Of a stretch of DNA of 64,000 nt, positions 24,855 through 33,535 are shown in pieces. Position 1 is the stretch's first letter. Each line of letters starts with the position of its first letter. The stretch lies in assembly GCA_023411395.1 (NCBI GenBank), contig JAEYOV010000061.1, positions 1 to 64,000 on the forward strand, in the 5' to 3' direction. The translations under genes and the position numbers were made by a program. The notes under the pieces were generated by a model. That model ran no database searches. It saw only the letters and a program-made list of their open reading frames with translations, and was not told where the DNA came from. The stretch is from Bacillota bacterium (lineage in GTDB: Bacteria > Bacillota > Clostridia > Christensenellales > Aristaeellaceae).

Positions 24855-25592
24855 GTGGTGTACCTGTACGACGGCAGCCTGCCTGGTCTCTTTTGCTGCA
24901 TTCATGAAAGCGTGTACACCCATGAGCTGCCCTTTGCCATCCAGGCGGAAGGAGAGGCTCAAATGGCGCTTTTTTTCCGCAAGCGGGTGAAAACGGATTT
25001 GGAAAAAGCCCAAAGGGTCAGCAATGCCATGATGGAAAAGGTTTCTCTTCGCGCTTTTGAGCTGATGAGAACCGCATTCTATAGCTGCCTGAAGGAAAAG
25101 GAAACCGCCCTTTTACGTTTCGCGCTGCTGGCGTTTAAAGAAGGGCCGAAGGTCATTCAAATGCTGGCACACCCGGACGTGGCCGCGTTATTGGAGGCGG
25201 AACGGCACCTGTTGCGGGAAGGCCATCTGCTGACGGGGTTTGTGCGCTTTTCCGATTGTGATGGAAAGCTGGTGGCCGCCATCAGCCCCAAAAACTTTAT
25301 ACTGCCATTCATCGCCGGCCATTTTGCAGACCGCTTCAGGAACGAGACATTTGCCATCTATGACAAGACCCACAAGGCGGCGCTATACTATCAGGATGGG
25401 AAGATGGAGCTTGTGCAGCTTGAGGAAGCGCTTTTTCCCGAAGCGTCTGAAACGGAAGAGCAATACCGCGCCCTATGGCGGCAATTTTACAAGACCGTGG
25501 CCATTGAGGACCGCTACAATCCCAAATGCCGCATGACACACATGCCCAAACGCTATTGGGAAAACATGACCGAGATGCGGGATCTGCTGTAA
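24855..25592 (+). CDS. DUF4130 / TIGR03915-type DNA repair partner
   Basis: The 245-residue protein begins VVYLYDGSLPGLFCCIHESV, as in the TIGR03915 (DUF4130) family, and has the family segments VRFSDCDGKLVAAISPKNFILPFIAGHFADRF and KTVAIEDRYNPKCRMTHMPKRYW. Family members occur as partners of the radical SAM protein; some anaerobes fuse them to a uracil-DNA glycosylase-like domain. No catalytic motif is obvious to me. GTG at 24855 or 24858 could start it; only a weak ribosome site is present, so coupling to the upstream stop at 24840 is likely. Both genes form one SOS operon. Confidence 0.85.
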   Translation: MVYLYDGSLPGLFCCIHESVYTHELPFAIQAEGEAQMALFFRKRVKTDLEKAQRVSNAMMEKVSLRAFELMRTAFYSCLKEKETALLRFALLAFKEGPKVIQMLAHPDVAALLEAERHLLREGHLLTGFVRFSDCDGKLVAAISPKNFILPFIAGHFADRFRNETFAIYDKTHKAALYYQDGKMELVQLEEALFPEASETEEQYRALWRQFYKTVAIEDRYNPKCRMTHMPKRYWENMTEMRDLL

Positions 25593-25618
25593 ATTCAGAC
25601 AAAACAAGGTCAAAAAAG

Positions 25619-25649
25619 TCGAGCGCGCGGAGGCTCGATCGTTTATAAT
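25619..25649 (+). promoter_or_regulatory. Operator-promoter of the AraC gene
   Basis: TCGAGC (25619-25624) and GCTCGA (25633-25638) form an inverted repeat with an 8-base spacer that covers the place of the -35 box; -10 TATAAT is at 25644-25649. There is no good -35 hexamer, so the promoter may need an activator, perhaps the AraC protein itself. Confidence 0.45.
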
Positions 25650-25691
25650 GAAGCTGCTTCCGGAGGCAAAACAATACAGGAGAAAAAGGCT

Positions 25692-27203
25692 ATGGATTAT
25701 TCGCTGTGCATTCTGTCGGTGGTCACCTTCATTGAAAAACGGGTCAGGGACGGCATGGATCCGCAATTGCTTGAGCAGGCCACAGGGTTTTCCTACCGTC
25801 ATTTGCGGGAGGTGTTCAGGGAGCGCACCAGGATGACGCTGGCCAGGTACGCCCTGTCCAGGCGGGTCGCCCACGCCGCATTTGACATCAAGCATACGGG
25901 AAAAAGCCTGACGGATATCGCAGGGGAATATGGGTTTGAAGCCTATGATTCGTTTTCCCGGGCGTTTTTAAGGGAAACAGGCGTCTTGCCCAGCCTTTTT
26001 CGCAAAACAAACATCCCTGTGGGACGAAAAAAATTGGCTGCAGGCGCGTATGGCCCGGCCATACTGCCGGGTGATATGCCTGCAAGCAGCCGGACGGAGG
26101 CGGAGAACATGACAAAAGATATGGAAAAGACCGCGGGAAGCTGCATCCTGTATGGGGTGCCGAAAGTGGAATACACCTATGAGGAATGTACGCCCTTCCC
26201 TTCCTGCCTGAAGGCCTGCCTGAACTATATGGGCCAGCAGGCCGACTATTCCAGCCTGATGGCGGTAAGCGGCGCGGCGTTCCGGCTGCGCTGGAACGTG
26301 GACAGGTGGGATGGCGGAAACGTAGACATTCAGTATGTCTACGAGGACCCGCTGGAGGCTTTCCGCCGCTCCTTTCAGGCGGTGGGGCGCAAGGTGCGGA
26401 TGCTCCCGCGTGAGGGGAGCAGCAAGGAGCAGTTCATGGCCTTTATCCGGGAGGAAATCAATTTTGGCCGGCCGGTGATCGCCCTGGGCATCATCGGGCC
26501 GCCGGAGGCCTGTATCCTCACCGGGTATATGGATGACGGGAAAACGCTGCTGGGCTGGAACTTTTTCCAGGGCAATCCGGAGTTTGACCGGGAGCGGGAG
26601 ACCCATGAGTGCGGGTATTTCATTTCCCATGCCTGGTGGGAAAACGGGTGCACCAGGCTTTTGATGGCCATCGGGGAGGAGGCGGGGGAGCCTGCTTCCA
26701 TCCTGGAACTGCTTGAAAACGCTGCCGAGGTGCTGACGAAGGAACGCATCACCGTTTGTGACCCCGGCGCCTCAGAAAAGCGTGTTTATGCCGGGGGCCA
26801 GGCCGCGTATGACGCCTGGGCCGGGGCCATCGGAAATGACCGGGAGTTTCCGCAAAACGCGGTGCTGCCCCTTTTGTTCGAACGCACCATGTGCCAGACA
26901 GACGCCCAGGTCATGGTAGGGGAGGGCCGCTCCCACGCGGCCTGCTGGATGCGGAAGGTGGGGGAAAGACATCCGGAAATCAGGGAGCTGTGCGTAAAGG
27001 CGGCCCAGCAATTCCGGGAAGCGGCGGGCTGCGCGATGGAAATGTACAAGGTCAAGGGTGGTTTCGAGCAGAACGAGCAAAATATACGCACCCTCGCCCG
27101 GCCCGAAATCCGCAAGCAGATCGTGTCCCTTATCAAAAAAGCGAAGCATCACGATCAAATGGCCTGTGAGCACATTCTGAACATGCTGGCAAAAATCTCA
27201 TGA
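25692..27203 (+). CDS. AraC-type regulator fused to a C39/BtrH-like domain
   Basis: The 503-residue protein has an N-terminal AraC helix-turn-helix pair (about 15-110: LLEQATGFSYRHLREVF and LTDIAGEYGFEAYDSFSRAF). A linker follows, then a large C-terminal domain from about 150 that resembles BtrH-N/peptidase C39-like proteins (YTYEECTPFPSCLKACLNYM, WDGGNVDIQ, INFGRPVIALGII). A Cys in the CTPFPSC segment and a His later could form a catalytic or ligand site. Having the DNA-binding part first is unusual for AraC proteins, whose effector domain usually precedes it. The ligand is unknown. GGAG precedes the ATG. Confidence 0.85.
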   Translation: MDYSLCILSVVTFIEKRVRDGMDPQLLEQATGFSYRHLREVFRERTRMTLARYALSRRVAHAAFDIKHTGKSLTDIAGEYGFEAYDSFSRAFLRETGVLPSLFRKTNIPVGRKKLAAGAYGPAILPGDMPASSRTEAENMTKDMEKTAGSCILYGVPKVEYTYEECTPFPSCLKACLNYMGQQADYSSLMAVSGAAFRLRWNVDRWDGGNVDIQYVYEDPLEAFRRSFQAVGRKVRMLPREGSSKEQFMAFIREEINFGRPVIALGIIGPPEACILTGYMDDGKTLLGWNFFQGNPEFDRERETHECGYFISHAWWENGCTRLLMAIGEEAGEPASILELLENAAEVLTKERITVCDPGASEKRVYAGGQAAYDAWAGAIGNDREFPQNAVLPLLFERTMCQTDAQVMVGEGRSHAACWMRKVGERHPEIRELCVKAAQQFREAAGCAMEMYKVKGGFEQNEQNIRTLARPEIRKQIVSLIKKAKHHDQMACEHILNMLAKIS

Positions 27204-27208
27204 TTCTG

Positions 27209-27240
27209 GCCGCCGCGGGGATTTCCCGCGGCGGCAGTTT
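27209..27240 (+). terminator. Terminator after the AraC gene
   Basis: GCCGCCGCGGG (27209-27219) pairs with CCCGCGGCGGC (27225-27235), a perfect 11-base stem, followed by AGTTTG. The T run is poor, but the stem is very strong. Confidence 0.6.
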
Positions 27241-27280
27241 GCATTCACCGGAACGGGGAATATCTGCACACATTCCATTC

Positions 27281-27309
27281 TTGATTAGAGAACGTTTGTT
27301 TGCTATAAT
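27281..27309 (+). promoter_or_regulatory. Promoter with SOS-like box for the SOS-associated protein and ogt
   Basis: -35 TTGATT (27281-27286), 17-base spacer, -10 TATAAT (27304-27309). GAACGTTTGTTT at 27290-27301 lies within the spacer and fits GAAC-N4-GTTY of the Bacillus LexA box, with weaker outer positions. Confidence 0.6.
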
Positions 27310-27340
27310 GAGGTAAATGTTCTACAGGAGCGGAGAAGGA

Positions 27341-27592
27341 ATGGCGGGGGATGCGGGGAAGACATATGTCCGGGTGGAGGCGTGGTTTTCGGAGGACGGC
27401 GCGGTGCACCCAACCTGCGTCATCTGGAACAACGGCGCGCGATACCCTGTGGAAGGCGTGCTGGACGTCCGCCCCGGTGTCAGCCTTCCGGCAAACGGGG
27501 CGGGCATGCGCTATACGGTACGCATTGGCAGCCGTGTGACCCACCTGTTTCGGGCGGGCACCCGGTGGTTTGTGGAGCAAAGACATCCCTGA
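27341..27592 (+). CDS. Small conserved SOS-associated protein
   Basis: The 83-residue protein (TYVRVEAWFSEDGAVHPTCV, then VLDVRPGVSLPANGAGMRYTVRI and RWFVEQRHP) resembles a small conserved protein found next to dinB/umuC-type polymerase genes in many Clostridia. Its function is unknown. The ATG at 27341 follows GGAGCGGAGAAGGA and was chosen over the ATG at 27317, which lacks a site. The SOS-like box in the promoter and ogt 59 bases downstream fit a DNA damage context. Confidence 0.7.
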   Translation: MAGDAGKTYVRVEAWFSEDGAVHPTCVIWNNGARYPVEGVLDVRPGVSLPANGAGMRYTVRIGSRVTHLFRAGTRWFVEQRHP

Positions 27593-27651
27593 TTTTCTGG
27601 GACCTTCTTTTTTGGTATAATGATTTCAATGAATAGCAAAGGAGCATTGCC

Positions 27652-28119
27652 ATGAAGCATGTGTGGATGTACGATACGTCTTTGGGCCAGGTGGCCATTG
27701 CCGAGAAAGACGGAAAGGTGACAAATCTTTATTTCTCCGGGGAGCATATCCCGCCCGAAATGCAGCGGGAGGAGACGGGAACGCTGAAAAAGGCGGCGGA
27801 ACAGCTTCAGGAATACCTGCAGGGCAGGCGGACTGTTTTTGATGTGCCGCTTGCGCCGGAGGGCACGGCCTTTCAAAAGCAGGTATGGGAGGCGCTGGTA
27901 AAAATCCCCTACGGGGCAACCTCCTCCTACGGAAAGCTGGCCGGGGATATCGGCAGGCCCGGCGCGGCCAGGGCTGTGGGGCTGGCCAACAACCGCAACC
28001 CCATACCGGTGATTATCCCCTGCCACCGGGTAATCGGCGCCGACGGCAGCTTGGTGGGCTATGGCGGCGGTTTGCCCATGAAAGAAAAATTGCTGGCGCT
28101 GGAAAAGGGAAAGCGGTAG
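27652..28119 (+). CDS. ogt: Methylated-DNA-protein-cysteine methyltransferase
   Basis: The 155-residue protein removes alkyl groups from O6-alkylguanine by transferring them to its own Cys. The active-site motif is IPCHRVIG near residue 123, preceded by the DNA-binding helix (PYGATSSYGKLAGDIGRPGAARAVGLANNRNP, shown here only as a region near 88-120). The length matches single-domain Ogt. AAAGGAG precedes the ATG. It lies 59 bases after the small SOS-associated gene and may share its promoter. It is convergent with the MATE gene, with a palindromic repeat between them. Confidence 0.95.
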   Translation: MKHVWMYDTSLGQVAIAEKDGKVTNLYFSGEHIPPEMQREETGTLKKAAEQLQEYLQGRRTVFDVPLAPEGTAFQKQVWEALVKIPYGATSSYGKLAGDIGRPGAARAVGLANNRNPIPVIIPCHRVIGADGSLVGYGGGLPMKEKLLALEKGKR

Positions 28120-28125
28120 CAAAAA

Positions 28126-28285
28126 GGGGCTGTCGTGCTAAGTGCAAATAATGTATAAGGTTATGTAAGGTGAAGGATTCCGCGTCTGCGGACGCGTCCA
28201 AAGGGCTTTCCGGTCGCCCTTTGGAAACCTTCGGATGCCATCTTCTTGCATATTTATAATATTATGCGACTATCGCGACATCGCC
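28126..28285. repeat. MITE-like palindromic element, copy A (160 bp)
   Basis: The left end GGGGCTGTCGTGCTAAG and the reverse complement of the right end (GGCGATGTCGCGATAGTCGC) are imperfect terminal inverted repeats. They continue into AATAATGTATAA versus ATTATAAATATG. The core has the hairpin GCGTC-TGCG-GACGC and CCAAAGGG...CCCTTTGG. No protein is encoded. It separates the convergent ogt and MATE genes and could serve both as terminator. Copies B and C are at 53872 and 45377. Confidence 0.8.
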
Positions 28286-28297
28286 TTTTCATTTGGA

Positions 28298-29668
28298 TCA
28301 AAGTACCTTCCTGTGTTCCCAGCGGCCGGATTTGTACCGTGCAAAGAAGGCGGCCGAGCGGGCAACCCAGTCGATCATCATGGCGACCCAGACCCCCATG
28401 ACGCCCATGCCGAAATTCAGCACCAGCAGGTAGCTGAATCCGATACGGAATATCAGCATGGACAGGGCGGAAACCACCATGGTAAAGCGCACATCACCGG
28501 CGGCCCGCAGGGCGTTGGGCAGCGCAAAGGAGGATGGCCAGAAGAACGCGCAGACAATGGTGTAGGCCACGATCAGTTGCCGGACGGTGGCCGCTGTTTC
28601 CGGGCTGAGATCATAGCTATTGATCACATAGGGGCAGGCCAGCAGGATCACGCCTACCAGCAGCGCCATGGTCAGGTAGGCAAATCCCATCAGCTTTTTG
28701 ATGTACCGCTTGGCCTGGCCGTACTCCCCGGCGCCGACGCACCGGCCAACCACCGTGATCAGCGCCAGGCCAACCGCGGAGCCGGGGATGGTTTGAAGCC
28801 CGGAAAGGCTGCTGGCTACCGCATTGGCGGCGATGGCTGCGCCGCCAAGGGAAGACACCAGGCTTTGCAGCAGGATCTTGCCCAATTGAAACAGGCTGTT
28901 CTCCAGCCCGTTGGGGATGCCTATGCCCAGAATCCGTTTCACCATCATGCCATCCCACTTGAATTGCCAGAGGGAGGGGATGCGCAGCAGTTGGTTGTGG
29001 GGGTCCTTGAGCAAACGCAGCATGATCACCGAGCCCGCGGCCCTGGCCGAAAGCGCGGCGATGGCGGCCCCCGCGACCCCCAGACGGAAAACATAGATCA
29101 GCAATGCGTTGCCGGCCACGTTGAAAAGGTTGATCAGCAGCGTGGTATTCAGGGAGGCTTTGGAGTTGCCCGCGGCCCGCAAAAGCGCGGAACCGCCGCT
29201 ATAAACGGAGAGGAAGGGAAAGCTGAAAATGATGATGAGGAAATACGTACGGGAATAATCCATCACGGCCGTTTCCACGCCGGGGAAGACCGCCGCCAGC
29301 AGGCCGCGGTAAAACGTAAGGGACAGCCCGCTGATCAGCAGGGAAACGGCCAGCATGACGTACAACAGTTGCTTTGCCGCCTTGCCCGCCATGTCCATCT
29401 CCCTGCGGCCAAGATACTGGGCCGTCACCACGGCGCCGCCCGTGGCCAGGGCGGAAAAAACGTTGATCAGCAGGATGTTGATGCTGTCCACCAGGGAAAT
29501 GGCGGATACGGCGTTCTCGCCCACGGAAGATACCATGATGGTATTGATAATGCTCATGGCCACGACCAGCAATTGTTCCAGCAGCAGGGGGAGCATCAGC
29601 CTGCGCAGTTCCTCGCGCGAGAACAGCATGGAGTGGTCATCATTGCGGTTGCCTGAAAATAAACGCAT
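28298..29668 (-). CDS. MATE family efflux transporter
   Basis: The 456-residue membrane protein has about twelve transmembrane helices in two homologous halves, as in MATE exporters that use a Na+ or H+ gradient to export drugs or metabolites. Typical segments are MSIINTIMVSSVGENAVSAISLVDSI at the start of helix 1 and the FPFLSVYSGGSALLRAAGNSKASL loop. The substrate is unknown. It stands alone; the element at 28126 lies directly after its stop. A long open frame on the opposite strand is a codon-bias shadow. Confidence 0.93.
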   Translation of the reverse strand: MRLFSGNRNDDHSMLFSREELRRLMLPLLLEQLLVVAMSIINTIMVSSVGENAVSAISLVDSINILLINVFSALATGGAVVTAQYLGRREMDMAGKAAKQLLYVMLAVSLLISGLSLTFYRGLLAAVFPGVETAVMDYSRTYFLIIIFSFPFLSVYSGGSALLRAAGNSKASLNTTLLINLFNVAGNALLIYVFRLGVAGAAIAALSARAAGSVIMLRLLKDPHNQLLRIPSLWQFKWDGMMVKRILGIGIPNGLENSLFQLGKILLQSLVSSLGGAAIAANAVASSLSGLQTIPGSAVGLALITVVGRCVGAGEYGQAKRYIKKLMGFAYLTMALLVGVILLACPYVINSYDLSPETAATVRQLIVAYTIVCAFFWPSSFALPNALRAAGDVRFTMVVSALSMLIFRIGFSYLLVLNFGMGVMGVWVAMMIDWVARSAAFFARYKSGRWEHRKVL

Positions 29669-29711
29669 TCGGATTCTTCTTTAACAAATTAATGAGGCCC
29701 GCGGAAAACAA

Positions 29712-30638
29712 TCAGCGGGATTCAGCCAGAAAAACGGGGTTTGTCCAGGCCCGGCGGCCCAGTTCATCCACCGCGACTGCCCTTATGTACCGGTAATGAT
29801 CCGGAACCTTGCATTCCGCCCGGGTGAGCGGCATGCTGCCGCGGCGGACAATATGGTTGGGCGCCTGGCCATAGGTGAACAGAACCCGGTCACAGGGGGA
29901 ACAATCCACCGCCGCCACGCCATCCTTCACATAAAAGTCAAAGATTTCGGGGCCGCAGGAGGAATAGAAAGCGCCATTTTGCAAGGCCGCAAGGATGCCG
30001 GAAACGGTATTTTCGCTGCTGACGCGCACCCAGCCCTTGCAATGGTGACCCATTTCATGGCCGTCGTCTACGGCAACGCCATAGATTTTTCTGCCCTGCA
30101 TCAATAATTCGTCCCAGTAGGCGGCGTTTGTATCCATCTCATTTTCCAGGGCACAGCCGCTGTTCCAGATTTCCATGGCAAAATTGCCCTGAAGCTGTTC
30201 AAACTCCCTGGCCGGGGTGCTGCTCCACTGGGGATGGCAGTAGAAGGTGATATTGCCATTCGAATGGATCATGTCCAGCACCTTTTGATATTCCTGTTGA
30301 TCACGCACCACGCCGCGCTCAAAGGACTGATCCTGGCCAAAACCGTTCCCGTCCTCTTTGGCGGGACCCAGGCAAACGGTATGAAAGCAGTGTGTTCCGG
30401 GGCCTTCCATTTTCCGGTCCATTTCCATGCCCGGCAGGATGGTGATGGGACTATCCAACACATAATTCCGGTAATTGTACAGCCTGTGATCGGTAAGGGC
30501 CAGAAAATCATAACCGTGGGCGATATACGACCGAATGACTTCCTCCGGCGTGTCCATCCCATCGGAGCGGGTGGTATGGGTGTGGAGGTTGCCTTTCAGA
30601 AGCGGGCTTTGCCCGGCAAACGCGGCTTGGCGGATCAT
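29712..30638 (-). CDS. PHP-domain metal-dependent phosphoesterase-like protein
   Basis: The 308-residue protein starts with the PHP motif NLHTHTTRSDG (about 17-27), followed by LALTDHR, CHPQWS and GVAVDDGHE, which supply the His and Asp metal ligands of PHP hydrolases. It could be a phosphoesterase; the substrate is unknown. It is cytosolic. The start at 30638 was chosen because AAGGAG lies 6 bases upstream; a longer reading to 30698 would cross the promoter. It is divergent from the DUF362 gene. Confidence 0.85.
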   Translation of the reverse strand: MIRQAAFAGQSPLLKGNLHTHTTRSDGMDTPEEVIRSYIAHGYDFLALTDHRLYNYRNYVLDSPITILPGMEMDRKMEGPGTHCFHTVCLGPAKEDGNGFGQDQSFERGVVRDQQEYQKVLDMIHSNGNITFYCHPQWSSTPAREFEQLQGNFAMEIWNSGCALENEMDTNAAYWDELLMQGRKIYGVAVDDGHEMGHHCKGWVRVSSENTVSGILAALQNGAFYSSCGPEIFDFYVKDGVAAVDCSPCDRVLFTYGQAPNHIVRRGSMPLTRAECKVPDHYRYIRAVAVDELGRRAWTNPVFLAESR

Positions 30639-30680
30639 GGCGTTCTCCTTGCAAAATTCTTTCTGACATACAGGGATTGT

Positions 30681-30708
30681 ATCATAATCTCCGCGCAATG
30701 CATAGCAA
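30681..30708 (-). promoter_or_regulatory. Promoter of the PHP gene
   Basis: On the minus strand: -35 TTGCTA (30708-30703), 16-base spacer, -10 TATGAT (30686-30681). Confidence 0.5.
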
Positions 30709-30787
30709 GCTGCGGGGAATTATGCTAAAATACCCAAAGGCGGATATGCCTGATGACAGGCCATGAAAGTGTATGGAGGAAAACAGG

Positions 30788-31969
30788 GTGGAGAGGAAGA
30801 GCATCGTAGCGCTGGTGCCTTGCGCAACATATGAGGCGGAGAGCGTATACCGGGCGGTGAAGCAGGGCATATCGCTGCTGGGCGGCATGGAAAAGTTTGT
30901 GTCCCCAACGGAAAAGGTGCTTTTGAAGCCGAATATGCTGGGCAAGGCGGACCCTGAACAGGCCATGACGACCCATCCCGCCGTGTTTGGGGCGGTGGGC
31001 AGGCTGCTTCGTGAAAGCGGATATGCGCATATCACCTACGGGGATTCTCCCGGCCATACGTTCACCAATCTGCAAAAGGTGGCGGAGGCCTGCGGCTTTC
31101 ACGCGCCGGCACAGGAAATGAACATCCCCATGGCCGACTTCATCCACGGCAGGCAGGTGTCATGCCCTGAAGGCCGCATCAGCAAAAGCTTTCTCGTCTG
31201 CAACGGGGCGCTGGAGGCGGATGCCATCATCAACCTGTGCAAGATGAAGACCCACGCGCTGGAGTGCATCACCGGGGCCGTGAAGAACATATACGGCTGC
31301 ATTCCGGGTGTGAACAAAGGCGCGGGACATGCCAAATACCCTGACGCCATCCGATTCGCCCGGATGCTGGCCGATCTGAACAAAGCCATAAAGCCGCGGC
31401 TGCATATCCTGGACGGCATCGTAGCCATGGAGGGCAACGGCCCTACTTCCGGCACGCCAACAAATATGGGCATTTTGATTTTTTCCTCCGACTCCGTGGC
31501 GCTGGACAGCGTTTTCTGCCAACTGGTCCACCTGTCACCGGCCCTTATTCCCACCTGCACCGCCGGCGAACAGGCATCGATTGGCCGATGGCGGGAGGAG
31601 GAGATACAGGTGCTGGCGCCGGAGGGGGAGTTGTCCATCCGTGAGGCCAAGTTAAGGTATGGCAAGCCTGATTTCAACGTGCGGCGCAGCGGCATGCCCG
31701 GCGGAATCTTTAAAAACCTTGTCCGCCTGGTGCCCGGTTTGCAGGACAGGCCTGTGGCCGATCCCGCTTTGTGCATCCGGTGCGGCGCCTGCGTCAAAAG
31801 CTGCCCTGTGGATGGAAAGGCGATTTTCCTGGAGGCCAAGCAGGACATAGCGCCCAGGTATGATTATAAGAAATGTATCAGATGCTATTGCTGCCAGGAG
31901 ATGTGTCCTGCGAAAGCCATTGCCGTGCGGCATCCCATGAGGCGCAGTCAAAAAGCCGGGAAAGCGTGA
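30788..31969 (+). CDS. DUF362 domain protein with 4Fe-4S ferredoxin C-terminus
   Basis: The 393-residue protein has an N-terminal DUF362 domain (about 1-300; KVLLKPNMLG, the KMKTHALECITGAVKNIYGC segment, LHILDGIVAMEGNGPTSGTP) and two C-terminal 4Fe-4S motifs, CIRCGACVKSCP and CIRCYCCQEMCP, near 325-375. Family members are iron-sulfur proteins of anaerobes with no settled reaction. The GTG at 30788 follows GGAGG by 8 bases; the ATG at 30773 overlaps that site and is less likely. A bidirectional terminator follows. Confidence 0.88.
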   Translation: MERKSIVALVPCATYEAESVYRAVKQGISLLGGMEKFVSPTEKVLLKPNMLGKADPEQAMTTHPAVFGAVGRLLRESGYAHITYGDSPGHTFTNLQKVAEACGFHAPAQEMNIPMADFIHGRQVSCPEGRISKSFLVCNGALEADAIINLCKMKTHALECITGAVKNIYGCIPGVNKGAGHAKYPDAIRFARMLADLNKAIKPRLHILDGIVAMEGNGPTSGTPTNMGILIFSSDSVALDSVFCQLVHLSPALIPTCTAGEQASIGRWREEEIQVLAPEGELSIREAKLRYGKPDFNVRRSGMPGGIFKNLVRLVPGLQDRPVADPALCIRCGACVKSCPVDGKAIFLEAKQDIAPRYDYKKCIRCYCCQEMCPAKAIAVRHPMRRSQKAGKA

Positions 31970-31990
31970 ATGCTTCCCGGCCTTTTATTT
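31951..31990. terminator. Bidirectional terminator DUF362 / livF
   Basis: AAAAGCCGGGAAAGC pairs with GCTTCCCGGCCTTTTATTT. It lies between convergent genes and should stop both. Confidence 0.8.
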
Positions 31991-31997
31991 CATGGGA

Positions 31998-32720
31998 TCA
32001 CTTTGTGCTGGCGCGCCCCAAATACGCTTCCCGCACCTTCGGGTTTTCCAGCAGCTCCCTGCCGGTGCCGGTGATGGTGATCCGGCCCGTTTCCAGCACA
32101 TAGCCCTGATCGGCGATTTTCAGGGCGGCGTTGGCGTTCTGCTCCACCAAAAGGATGGTGATGCCTTCGCCGTGAAGCTTTTTCACGGTGCTGAAGATGT
32201 CGCGCACCACCAGGGGCGCAAGGCCAAGGGAAGGTTCGTCCATCATCAGAAGCTTCGGACGGGCCATCAGCGCCCGGCCTACCGCCAGCATTTGCTGCTC
32301 GCCGCCGGAGAGGGTGCCCGCGTGCTGCCAGTGGCGCTCCTTCAGGCGGGGAAACAAGGTATACACCTTTTCAATATCGTCGGCAATGCCGGCGGCGTCC
32401 TTGCGGGTATACGCGCCGACTTTGAGGTTTTCCAGCGTGGTCAGGTTGGGAAAAACCCGGCGGCCTTCCGGCACCAGAACGATGCCCCTTTGAATCATCT
32501 GCTGTGTATCCAGGGCGGTGATATCCTGCCCTTCGTATTCGATGCGCCCGCCGGCCATGGGCACAAGGCTGGTGATGGCCCTAAGCGTGGTGGATTTTCC
32601 GGCGCCGTTGGCCCCGATGAGGGAGACAATTTGCCCCTTTTCCACCTGGAAGGAGATGCCCGACAGCGCCTGGATGCCCCCATAGTTGACCTTCAGTCCC
32701 GTTACGTTCAGCAGGCTCAT
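31998..32720 (-). CDS. livF: Branched-chain amino acid ABC transporter ATPase LivF
   Basis: The 240-residue ATPase has Walker A GANGAGKST, the LVPEGRRVFPNLTTLENL segment typical of LivF, the signature LSGGEQQMLAVGRAL, Walker B LLMMDEPSLGLAP and the LLVEQNA switch region. It is the last gene of livKHMGF and overlaps livG by 4 bases. It drives uptake of branched-chain or related amino acids together with LivG. Confidence 0.96.
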   Translation of the reverse strand: MSLLNVTGLKVNYGGIQALSGISFQVEKGQIVSLIGANGAGKSTTLRAITSLVPMAGGRIEYEGQDITALDTQQMIQRGIVLVPEGRRVFPNLTTLENLKVGAYTRKDAAGIADDIEKVYTLFPRLKERHWQHAGTLSGGEQQMLAVGRALMARPKLLMMDEPSLGLAPLVVRDIFSTVKKLHGEGITILLVEQNANAALKIADQGYVLETGRITITGTGRELLENPKVREAYLGRASTK

Positions 32721-33535
32721 GCTTCTTCCACCCCCAGATAGGCCGTGATCACGTCCTGATTGTTTTGTATTTCTGCGGGCGGGCCGTTGGCGATCAGCTT
32801 GCCGTAATCCAGCACATAGATGCGGTCGGAAATATCCATCACAATCTGCATATGGTGCTCGATGAGCATGATGGTGAGCTGCAAATCATCACGAAGCTGC
32901 TTGACAAAGGCGGTCAGGTCCTCCGTTTCCTTGGGATTCATGCCCGCGGCAGGTTCATCCAGCAGCAGCAGTTTGGGGCGTGTTGCCAGCGCCCTGGCGA
33001 TCTCCAGGCGGCGCTGCTCGCCGTAGGGCAGGGAGGTGGCCAGTTCGCCGGCCAGGTGGGCAAGGCCGACACGCTCGAGCAACTCCATTGCATGCTCCCG
33101 CATATCCTTTTCCTCGTCCCGATAGTGCTGGATGCTGGTGGCTGCTTTCCACAGGTTGAATTTGGGAATACCGGTAATGGCATGAAACAAGTCGCTGTTC
33201 AAATGCAGATGCTGTGCGATAAGCACATTCTCAAGCACCGTCATGCTCTTGAAAAGCCGAATATTTTGGTATGTCCTGGCTGCGCCAAGCGCTGTGATCC
33301 GGTCGGGGCGCTTGCCGGTGATATCTTCCATTTGACCCTTGCTGTCCGCAAGAAACACCTTGCCAAAGGTAGGCGTATATACTCCTGTGATCATATTGAA
33401 GGCAGTGGTCTTGCCCGCGCCGTTGGGGCCGATGATGGCTACGATTTCTCCCTGCTCCACGTGCATGCTCAAATCGTCCACGGCCACAACGCCGCCAAAG
33501 CGCATGGTGATATGGGAGGTGTTAAGTACGCGCAT
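32717..33535 (-). CDS. livG: Branched-chain amino acid ABC transporter ATPase LivG
   Basis: The 272-residue ATPase has Walker A GPNGAGKTT, the LivG segment ARTYQNIRLFKSMTVLENVL, a signature of the form LPYGEQRRLEIARAL, Walker B LLLDEPAAGMNP and the LIEHHMQIVM switch. LPYGEQ in place of LSGGQ is normal for LivG. The start at 33535 overlaps the livM stop (TAATG). The longer reading to 33772 runs into livM and is not used. Confidence 0.96.
   Translation of the reverse strand: MRVLNTSHITMRFGGVVAVDDLSMHVEQGEIVAIIGPNGAGKTTAFNMITGVYTPTFGKVFLADSKGQMEDITGKRPDRITALGAARTYQNIRLFKSMTVLENVLIAQHLHLNSDLFHAITGIPKFNLWKAATSIQHYRDEEKDMREHAMELLERVGLAHLAGELATSLPYGEQRRLEIARALATRPKLLLLDEPAAGMNPKETEDLTAFVKQLRDDLQLTIMLIEHHMQIVMDISDRIYVLDYGKLIANGPPAEIQNNQDVITAYLGVEEA

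Noticed and set aside
28235..29656. 473-codon plus-strand open frame
   Set aside because: It is fully antisense to the MATE gene, is rich in Gly, His and Gln as third-position bias produces, and resembles no family.
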